A stretch of DNA of 9,859 nt from Leptospira weilii serovar Ranarum str. ICFT (lineage in GTDB: Bacteria; Spirochaetota; Leptospiria; Leptospirales; Leptospiraceae). Position 1 is the first letter of the stretch. Every line of letters begins with the position of its first letter. The stretch is taken from the NCBI RefSeq assembly GCF_000332415.1, contig NZ_AOHC02000054.1, positions 1 through 9,859 on the forward strand. The letters run 5' to 3'. Below are positions 1 to 9,859 of this stretch, piece after piece. Both the position numbers and the translations under genes were made by a program. The notes beneath the pieces are model-generated. The model made no database searches. It had not been told where the DNA came from and worked only from the letters and a program-made list of their open reading frames with translations.

Positions 1-47
1 ACACCTAGTATAAATCGGCGCTTCCCCGTCTTTCCGATTGGGAACTC

Positions 48-50
<3 letters not shown>
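1..50 (+). other. Out-of-frame upstream continuation of the OmpA-like gene
   Basis: Bases 1-51 are open in frame 1 and read [11 protein letters not shown] until a TGA at 49-51. The frame of the main gene has a TAG at 6-8, after which it reads [17 protein letters not shown] before the first possible start (GTG at 48). Joining the two frames near bases 16-20 gives a continuous [16 protein letters not shown]. This has the same layout as an internal repeat of the same protein, where [10 protein letters not shown] precedes an SWEITLYE strand. The simplest reading is that the gene extends left of the window and one base is missing here, by mutation or sequencing error. The alternative is a genuine GTG start at 48. 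Confidence 0.5.
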
Positions 51-1637
<1,587 letters not shown>

Positions 1638-1644
1638 GGAAAAT

Positions 1645-2391
1645 ATGTGCACCGCGATCATCTACAGAAACCCGGATCGAAAAATTTTCGGCATAGGATT
1701 TAATAGGGACGAATCCGTAAAAAGAAAATCTTCACTCGCGCCTACAAAGTTAGGAAGCGGTCCGGTCTTCGCAATGGCTCCGTTAGACGGCGATTACGGC
1801 GGTACTTGGATCGGGGCCAATTCTTCGAGAGAAATTTTTTGCCTTTTGAATTTTTACGAGGCAACCCTCAAACTTTTAAGAAATCCAACGAGCAGAGGTT
1901 TACTCGTCCGCTCCTGTTTGTTAAACGAAGTCGAACCGGAACTCCTCAAATCGGAGGATCTCGCAAACTTTTATCCGTTTAAACTTTTGAAAATCACTTT
2001 GGAAAAAACGGAAATTTTCGTATGGAACGGAAAAGAATTTTCAGTTACGTCTAACGCAGACACATTTCAAATTCTCGGAAGTTCCTTCACGCAAGGACTT
2101 AAGGCACAGGTTTCCAGAGAAACGATCTTTCAAAAGAATTATCTTCCGGACCGTCCTCTCGACGCGAAACAATTTCTAAACGTATCCAAAACTTTTCTCA
2201 CGTCTCATCTGCCCGAAAAAGGTGCGCTTTCGCCTTGTATGCACAGAAGGGACGCTCATACGGTTTCCAAAACGGAAATCGTTCTGCAAGACAACGAGTT
2301 GACGATTACCTACCAGGAAGGACAACCTTGTGAATCTCCCGAACCGAAGGTTTTGAATGTAACTTTGACGGATTTTTCGGTATTCGAATAG
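1645..2391 (+). CDS. NRDE family protein (TANGO2-like)
   Basis: The protein has 248 residues, a usual length for the bacterial NRDE/TANGO2 family. The N-terminus MCTAI followed by the family signature N20-R21-D22-E23 in [11 protein letters not shown] is diagnostic. The family's G-G-T-W-I-G segment (residues about 52-57, after DGDY) and the LLNFYE strand are also present. No signal peptide or membrane segment is seen, so it should be cytoplasmic. In animals TANGO2 has been linked to heme handling and lipid metabolism, while the bacterial role is not settled. The ATG is preceded by AAGGA at 1636-1640, which overlaps the TAA of the OmpA-like gene. This supports the start and tight coupling of the two genes. 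Nothing is missing from the reading frame. The assignment rests on the signature motifs; the cellular function is unknown. Confidence 0.88.
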   Translation: MCTAIIYRNPDRKIFGIGFNRDESVKRKSSLAPTKLGSGPVFAMAPLDGDYGGTWIGANSSREIFCLLNFYEATLKLLRNPTSRGLLVRSCLLNEVEPELLKSEDLANFYPFKLLKITLEKTEIFVWNGKEFSVTSNADTFQILGSSFTQGLKAQVSRETIFQKNYLPDRPLDAKQFLNVSKTFLTSHLPEKGALSPCMHRRDAHTVSKTEIVLQDNELTITYQEGQPCESPEPKVLNVTLTDFSVFE

Positions 2392-2485
2392 TCTAATATG
2401 GCCGATCCGAAGTCTTTTATTCGATGATTCCTTAGACCAAGTAAAGATATATTCGCGAAGTATTGTTAAGTTTTATGATATGCGC

Positions 2486-2854
2486 TTATAAATTTTTGAG
2501 GAAATTTTTTCGGCTTGAAGGATGTATGTTTTGAAAATCCATAAATAAAATAAGCAGCTTATAAATTATTTCTTTTATATGCTCAGGAAGAATCAATGTG
2601 TTAAAAACCGAATATAGTTTGCTTTCTATTTTTCCTTCTTGAAGAGCCAGAAAAAAATAAGATGTACGATCTTGTTCTGTTATTAGTTCGTAAGTACCAT
2701 TATCGATTTTCAAACAGTCGTTGAGGAGTGATTTGTATGCTTCTCGATTAAAGAGAGAATAAGCGCCATTTTGCCTAGGATAATTTTGGGGATACTGATC
2801 TATGCTTTTTTTAAAAATCCCAAACGACTTGCGTTCGAATTCGTCACGATTCAT
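2486..2854 (-). CDS. Unrecognised 122-residue protein, putative toxin partner of the Panacea gene
   Basis: I do not recognise a family. The protein is polar at its N-terminus (MNRDEFERKSFGIFKKSI). It has a middle section with YELITEQDRTSYFFLALQEG and a hydrophobic amphipathic stretch near residues 94-110 (IKEIIYKLLILFMDF) that is probably a helix rather than a membrane span. There is no signal peptide. The gene starts 10 bases after the stop of the Panacea-domain gene on the same strand. No strong Shine-Dalgarno is visible; GAGG lies about 16 bases upstream inside the end of the first gene, which suggests translational coupling. Composition is markedly AT-rich (11 G/C in bases 2521-2580 by hand count). 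The size and position after a Panacea antitoxin-like gene fit a toxin, but this is inference only: no catalytic motif of Fic, RelE, ToxN, PIN or HEPN type is apparent. Confidence 0.7.
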   Translation of the reverse strand: MNRDEFERKSFGIFKKSIDQYPQNYPRQNGAYSLFNREAYKSLLNDCLKIDNGTYELITEQDRTSYFFLALQEGKIESKLYSVFNTLILPEHIKEIIYKLLILFMDFQNIHPSSRKNFLKNL

Positions 2855-2864
2855 ATTTAGAATA

Positions 2865-3500
2865 TTAATGCCTCAATCGGGCTCTTAATCGTTCGCGACC
2901 TGCTTGTGTAAAAAGTGGAGATATATCTTCAGATAGTTTGTTAGATTGTTTCTGATAACGTAAAAAATCTTTATCTTTAATTAATACCTTATCAATCAGC
3001 GGTGTGCTGGTATATCTTTCGAATAGAATTTCCTCTTTGAATTTCGTTTCTATAAAAGGTAATGTATTATATGCGTACCCGAGCAAGCCACCAGCGTTAT
3101 GTGGATCTTCTTTATCAGAAAATTTATAAAGATAAAATTCCTTAGCAAAGGAGCTGATTAGCTGCACATCTTTAGAAGAAATTTGCGTTTCTAATTCTTT
3201 AAGACTTTTTTTAACTGAGTAAAATGTTTTACCATTTTCAGTTTCGATTTTAAATAGCTTATCGTTATTAAGAATTAATTCGATCTCCGGAACATTCGGT
3301 CCATAATGGTCATGGATAAAACGTATATTTGTAATACGCTTTTCCTTTTCCGCCAAGCTTTTAAGTTCCAATGCGTAAAGCATTTTCACTAAATGTGTGA
3401 CTAGTATTCTCCCGTCAGGAGAATGACTTACTAAAAGTGCAATCTTCGCAGAATCCCCTATTAGGTCGGACATACTATTAAAGGTAATTTTATGTCTCAT
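2865..3500 (-). CDS. Panacea-domain (DUF4065, SocA-like) protein, putative antitoxin
   Basis: The 211-residue protein carries the hallmarks of the Panacea domain. A helix with VTHLVKMLYALELKSLAEKE (34-53) matches the family's KLLYLAD-type helix. It is followed by the T-x-x-x-F segment (ITNIRFIHDHYGPNVPEIE) with the signature Y66-G67-P68. A later helical section with GGLLGYAYNTLPFIETKF (137-154) sits where the family has its Y-x-x-x-T-x-x-xP element. Panacea proteins neutralise very diverse toxins encoded next to them; the founding member, SocA of Caulobacter, is also a proteolytic adaptor. The protein is longer than a bare domain, with about 30 extra N-terminal residues and a basic tail (GRERLRARLRH) that might bind DNA or the partner. 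The ATG at 3500 has AAAAGG ten bases upstream, supporting this start. The gene is AT-rich (14 G/C in bases 3181-3240) and uses codons unlike the flanking genes, suggesting transfer. Confidence 0.72.
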   Translation of the reverse strand: MRHKITFNSMSDLIGDSAKIALLVSHSPDGRILVTHLVKMLYALELKSLAEKEKRITNIRFIHDHYGPNVPEIELILNNDKLFKIETENGKTFYSVKKSLKELETQISSKDVQLISSFAKEFYLYKFSDKEDPHNAGGLLGYAYNTLPFIETKFKEEILFERYTSTPLIDKVLIKDKDFLRYQKQSNKLSEDISPLFTQAGRERLRARLRH

Positions 3501-3562
3501 TCAGTCAATACCTTTTATATGTCTTTTCCATGATTGTAAATTTCGGTCTTTTCCCCAGAAAT

Positions 3563-3633
3563 GTTAGAGTTCCGCATTTTAAGGACAGTTGTCACGAGTA
3601 AATCTGAGGTTTGTGGAAACCTTAAGATTCTAT
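3563..3633 (+). repeat. Degenerate dispersed repeat typical of Leptospira intergenic DNA
   Basis: The stretch from TTAGAGTTCCGCATTTTAAG through CACGAGTAAATCTGAGGTTT to the GGAAACCTTAAG segment translates, with stops, as VRVPHFKDSCHE..., GLWKP. I recall many short dubious ORFs in pathogenic Leptospira that carry the same HFKDSCHE/SEVCGNS wording, derived from a dispersed non-coding repeat. It also contains two near copies of ACCTTAAGAT (one from 3619, the other ACCTTAAAGAT near 3640). It lies just outside the AT-rich Panacea cassette. The identification is from memory of the wording and would need a genome-wide search. Confidence 0.4.
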
Positions 3634-3666
3634 AAAACCACCTTAAAGATCAGTAGCCCGCAAAGA

Positions 3667-4014
3667 CTAGCGGATCGTTTGAGCCGAATTACCTTCCACG
3701 ATTACGGAATGCCTTGTAGCACAAAAGACCGGCATCAAAGGAAGCAAACAAAAACCCGGTCTCATGATAACGTCGACGTTTCTTAAAACCGAACTCCCGC
3801 TTTTTGTTTCCGCTTCTTTTAGATACGGATACACTCCGACCGGTGGAATATAAAAAATTCCGAATCGAAATTTTCCGAACTCGGCGGATTGATTCCCTTC
3901 GGAAAGAATCCCATCCTTGGGCTTATCCAAGGAAACATAAGAAATTCGTTTTGCATCCCGAGAGCAGTTCATTAGAATCAACGGGATCAAAACCATAAAT
4001 AAAAAAACTTTCAT
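3667..4014 (-). CDS. Small putative lipoprotein (second of a pair)
   Basis: The protein has 115 residues. A type II signal peptide (MKVFLFMVLIPLILMNC) ends in the lipobox-like ILMN-C17, acceptable under the relaxed leptospiral lipobox rules, so the mature protein should be lipid-anchored in the envelope. The mature part is short, with FRFGIFYIPPVGVYPYLKEA, then SGSSVLRNVDVIMRPGFC and a hydrophobic CLLPLMPVFC before a strand ending HSVIVEG. No family is firmly recognised. The ATG overlaps the stop of the upstream lipoprotein gene (ATGA, 4011-4014), and a GGAGG lies about nine bases upstream, so the two are translationally coupled. A + strand ORF at 3589-3786 overlaps it antisense and looks spurious. 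The exact function is unknown; both genes of the pair probably act together in the envelope. Confidence 0.75.
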   Translation of the reverse strand: MKVFLFMVLIPLILMNCSRDAKRISYVSLDKPKDGILSEGNQSAEFGKFRFGIFYIPPVGVYPYLKEAETKSGSSVLRNVDVIMRPGFCLLPLMPVFCATRHSVIVEGNSAQTIR

Positions 4015-4343
4015 TGTCCGCCCTCCTTGGGAACTTCGGAACTATCAAACGCAAAACCTTGAATCGCAATACAATTCAAAGGGATCAACATGTTTGCCGA
4101 CTGAGTAATCTCCGCGTCGAGAATCGTATCGTATTTCGTATCTTTTAACGCGTTCTCAAACGCCTTAGAAAGACTGTATCGGAAACCGCAGTCTTCCCCT
4201 CGCTTCAATTCTCCTTTTACGTTTCCAACTTCGGGAAGTTTTTTTCCCTTCCAATTTCCATGAGACAAAAGATAAACCTTTTGTCCGGCGGAACAGGACA
4301 AAACCAAAAACACAATACATCCTAAAACCGAAAGTTGTTTCAC
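4011..4343 (-). CDS. Small putative lipoprotein (first of a pair)
   Basis: The protein has 110 residues. MKQLSVLGCIVFLVLSC is a lipoprotein signal peptide with lipobox LVLS-C17. The mature region has a basic linker (HGNWKGKKLPEVGNVKGELKR), then a compact fold with CGFRYSLSKAFENALKDTKYD, LDAEIT and CIAIQGFAF. The pattern of an A-x-x-x-A-L helix, K-Y-D, a strand and an ending V/I-x-G vaguely resembles the TRL-like lipoprotein family, but I would not assign it. Translation starts at a GTG with only a purine-rich GAGAGAG upstream. The gene heads the two-lipoprotein operon, overlapping the next gene by four bases. On the - strand upstream, TTTGCA and TAAATT with 17-base spacing (about 4432 to 4404) could be a promoter, but the match is weak. 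Confidence 0.75.
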   Translation of the reverse strand: MKQLSVLGCIVFLVLSCSAGQKVYLLSHGNWKGKKLPEVGNVKGELKRGEDCGFRYSLSKAFENALKDTKYDTILDAEITQSANMLIPLNCIAIQGFAFDSSEVPKEGGQ

Positions 4344-4390
4344 AAAAAAACTCTCTCTACGATCATTTTCATTCGGATTCCCCCAATATT

Positions 4391-4414
4391 CTTCTTTTTG
4401 AATTTAAAAAGAAG
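4391..4414. promoter_or_regulatory. AT-rich perfect inverted repeat (9-bp arms, 6-base loop)
   Basis: CTTCTTTTT, then the loop GAATTT, then AAAAAGAAG: the arms are exact reverse complements. It lies about 50 bases upstream of the GTG of the leftward lipoprotein pair and overlaps the weak - strand promoter match described there. It could therefore be an operator or a leader hairpin. It has no GC core, so it is a poor terminator. Confidence 0.35.
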
Positions 4415-4543
4415 GTCGATTTTTGCAAACGGATTCCGGGCCCAACAAGAATTTACGATGTTATATTCCATTTTTTGAATTCGATTTCTCCCGATTTTTC
4501 AAAGAAAACAAAATCAAAAACATCGTTTTAATTTCATTCTAAT

Positions 4544-4549
4544 TATAAT
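4544..4549 (+). promoter_or_regulatory. Candidate -10 box for the secreted-protein gene
   Basis: There is an exact TATAAT here, within a palindromic AATTATAATT. No good -35 hexamer is found 16-18 bases upstream (CATCGT at 4521). It is about 150 bases before the ATG at 4703, implying a long leader if used. Because it is palindromic it could serve either strand. Confidence 0.3.
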
Positions 4550-4702
4550 TCCAAGAACTTTTCCGGGATTTAAAATAAAGGTCGCTTAAAACGCTCTCTT
4601 CAATTTGTAAGATGACTTACAGACATAACTCACTTAAAAGGGAAACTCCTATTATTCACGACCTGATTGAAGTCTTCAAGTTCGTTTCCCGAAAATATAC
4701 GT

Positions 4703-5512
<810 letters not shown>

Positions 5513-5562
5513 ACGACCGGTCCTGATTGTTTTGCCCGCGCCCAATTTCTTTTTTCCGATCG

Positions 5563-5600
<38 letters not shown>

Positions 5601-5616
5601 GATACAACCGATCTTT

Positions 5617-7650
<2,034 letters not shown>

Positions 7651-7675
7651 AAACGATAAAAGGCTCGGCAAAACT

Positions 7676-7735
7676 ATGAATCAAAATCAAAACCCATTAC
7701 AATCCCGTAATGAAATCAAAAGGATAACTCTATGA
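7676..7735 (+). CDS. Possible 19-residue leader ORF
   Basis: An ATG at 7676 with AAAGG at 7658-7662 opens a 19-codon frame (MNQNQNPLQSRNEIKRITL). It ends in TGA at 7733-7735, overlapping the ATG of the next gene by ATGA. It fills the 81-base gap between the DUF4178 gene and the 64-residue gene. It could be a translationally coupled leader peptide or a chance frame; there is no other support. Confidence 0.2.
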   Translation: MNQNQNPLQSRNEIKRITL

Positions 7736-7926
7736 ATTTTATAAAAAAACTTTTATATCCCGCCTACGCCCTGGGAATCACGGGTTATCTCACGTATTCC
7801 AACTTTTACGGAGGCGGTTCGAAAGAAGTCGACGAGATCGAAAACGTTCCCAAAACCGTCCGGGAAAATCCGGGTGTATATCGTTCTCATTATACAAACT
7901 TTATGAGATATTCCGGAGGGAAATAA
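7732..7926 (+). CDS. Small single-pass membrane protein with C-terminal PG-x-YRS...GGK
   Basis: The 64-residue protein has one N-terminal membrane span (about 5-24, LLYPAYALGITGYLTYSNFY) after a KK cluster, so it probably has an N-in orientation with the rest outside the cytoplasmic membrane. The outer part is acidic (KEVDEIENVPK) and then reads RENPGVYRSHYTNFMRYSGGK to the end. From memory, small proteins at this position in DUF4178-SpeE neighbourhoods of other bacteria end in a similar P-G-x-Y-R-S...G-G-K segment, which suggests a conserved partner or substrate rather than a chance ORF. The ATG has AAGGA at 7720-7724 with good spacing. The next gene starts six bases after its TAA, in the same frame, so the two are very likely co-translated. 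Confidence 0.75.
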   Translation: MNFIKKLLYPAYALGITGYLTYSNFYGGGSKEVDEIENVPKTVRENPGVYRSHYTNFMRYSGGK

Positions 7927-7932
7927 AACCGT

Positions 7933-9429
<1,497 letters not shown>

Positions 9430-9437
9430 CGGGAGCA

Positions 9438-9552
9438 GGGCCGTAACCAATGCGAAAGCGATTGAAGCGGAGTCAATAAATTGAAACTAAAGGCGATATA
9501 TTGTATCACGTTTCTTTCATGCAATTTATTGACTATAGCTGAAAGCGCGGTC
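9438..9552. repeat. Imperfect palindromic intergenic element with a perfect 13-bp core inverted repeat
   Basis: AGTCAATAAATTG (9471-9483) and CAATTTATTGACT (9522-9534) are exact reverse complements, separated by 38 bases. Weaker complementarity may extend outward: GGGCCG near 9438-9443 against CGGTCC near 9548-9553. The wording (GCCGTAACCAATGCGAAAGC..., GACTATAGCTGAAAGCGCGG) resembles intergenic palindromes I recall from pathogenic Leptospira, so it may be a dispersed repeat family or a miniature element remnant. No transposase or target duplication is visible. Confidence 0.5.
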
Positions 9553-9570
9553 CGGCCTGCCAAGGCCGGA
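9551..9570 (+). terminator. GC-rich hairpin, possible terminator of the polyamine module
   Basis: TCCGGCCT, a GCCA loop, then AGGCCGGA: a perfect 8-bp stem with a 4-base loop, 122 bases after the speE stop. It is followed by TTCGCCC rather than a T-run, so it is not a classical intrinsic terminator. It may instead be part of the adjoining palindromic element. Confidence 0.35.
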
Positions 9571-9589
9571 TTCGCCCAAACTTTCTTAG

Positions 9590-9652
9590 ACCGAATCCGA
9601 TTTTTTAAAAGAACGTTTTGAAAATTTTTTCTTTTTTTCTACCGAATCCGAT
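9590..9652. repeat. 12-bp direct repeats upstream of the DUF1564-like gene
   Basis: ACCGAATCCGAT occurs exactly at 9590-9601 and at 9641-9652, a spacing of 51 bases with T-rich DNA between. The second copy ends 32 bases before the ATG at 9685. The spacing is near five helical turns, which could suit paired operator sites, but this may also be duplication noise. Confidence 0.4.
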
Positions 9653-9684
9653 CCGCATGAAACCTTCCCGGAACCGTATGAGGT

Positions 9685-9859
9685 ATGGGAACTTTGTTGC
9701 TTAACTCCGATTGTAAAATCAGTTCGATTCTTGCGGAAGATCGTGCAGAAACGATCACTCTTTTGATCCCGGAAGATACTTGGAGGCGCTTTTCCGAAAA
9801 AGATGTAAAAATGCTTCCAAGGAAAATCCGGAACTTTTGAGAACGTATGGAAAATATCT
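9685..9859 (+). pseudogene. DUF1564-like gene, N-terminal part, apparently frameshifted and cut by the window end
   Basis: From the ATG at 9685 the frame reads [20 protein letters not shown] and later [20 protein letters not shown] before PRKI. It then ends after RNF at a TGA (9838-9840), for 51 residues. The opening MG-x-LLLNS, the [12 protein letters not shown] segment and MLPRKI are what I recall of DUF1564, a multicopy family known only from Leptospira and of unknown function. After PRKI the -1 frame continues as [10 protein letters not shown], the expected family wording, so one C appears to be missing around 9828-9829 (ATCCGG where ATCCCGG would be in frame). It is therefore a pseudogene or a sequencing error. 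The rest of the gene lies beyond the window. The ATG has only a weak GGAA at 9670-9673 upstream. Confidence 0.6.

Larger units (their letters stand above)
4344..4702. other. Divergent intergenic region with regulatory-looking elements
   Basis: These 359 bases separate the leftward lipoprotein operon from the rightward secreted-protein gene and hold no convincing gene. Seen here are an AT-rich perfect hairpin (4391-4414), a consensus TATAAT inside the palindrome AATTATAATT (4542-4551), and a small palindrome TTGAAG-T-CTTCAA (4667-4679) just before the downstream start. The octamer CGGATTCC occurs twice (about 4374 and 4431). Short ORFs crossing this region overlap the downstream gene in other frames and look spurious. 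Confidence 0.6.

Noticed and set aside
3514..3540. TTTACA (3535-3540) and TATAAA (3514-3519) as a - strand promoter for the Panacea gene
   Set aside because: The spacing is only 15 bases, and the -10 overlaps the AAAAGG ribosome site, so transcription would start after it. It is kept only as a weak possibility.
3589..3786. 65-residue + strand ORF (MSRVNLRFVETLRF...)
   Set aside because: It begins inside the repeat-like stretch and overlaps the lipoprotein gene antisense. It has no ribosome site and reads as out-of-frame sequence.
4667..4702. TTG start adding 12 residues to the secreted protein
   Set aside because: It would place SSSFPENIR before a clear signal peptide. The ATG at 4703 gives a standard N-terminus.

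Overview
The window is almost certainly from the chromosome of a Leptospira species. The signs are the codon style (rich in TCG, CGA, ACG and CCG), several relaxed-lipobox lipoproteins, a fragment that reads like the Leptospira-restricted DUF1564 family at the right end, and intergenic palindromes that look like those recalled from pathogenic leptospires. The moderate GC content points to a pathogen-clade species other than L. interrogans, but no species can be named from sequence alone.

Layout. (1) 1-2391, + strand: the C-terminal part of an OmpA-like envelope protein with FlgD/gliding-type Ig-like repeats, followed 7 bases later by an NRDE/TANGO2-family gene. (2) 2486-3500, - strand: an AT-rich two-gene cassette, a Panacea-domain (DUF4065/SocA-like) protein followed by an unrecognised 122-residue protein, arranged like a toxin-antitoxin pair. 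(3) About 3563-3633: a degenerate dispersed-repeat-like stretch. (4) 3667-4343, - strand: two small lipoproteins overlapping by four bases. (5) 4344-4702: a divergent intergenic region with an AT-rich hairpin and a TATAAT box. (6) 4703-5512, +: a secreted, mostly helical protein of unknown role. (7) 5617-9429, +: a membrane polyamine module made of a double zinc-ribbon/double DUF4178 protein with two membrane spans, a 64-residue single-pass protein, and a seven-span membrane spermidine-synthase-like aminopropyltransferase. (8) 9430-9684: a palindromic non-coding region. (9) 9685-9859: the start of a DUF1564-like gene, apparently frameshifted and running off the window.

How the genes work together. 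The DUF4178, small membrane protein and SpeE genes are co-directional and closely spaced, and this combination recurs in bacterial gene neighbourhoods, so a joint envelope or membrane polyamine function is likely. The usual companions DUF350 and SpeD (AdoMet decarboxylase) are not visible here. The Panacea cassette is the best candidate for an undescribed system, because its partner matches no toxin family I know. The genes at both window edges read best if one base is restored in a short G or C run, which suggests either pseudogenes or assembly error.
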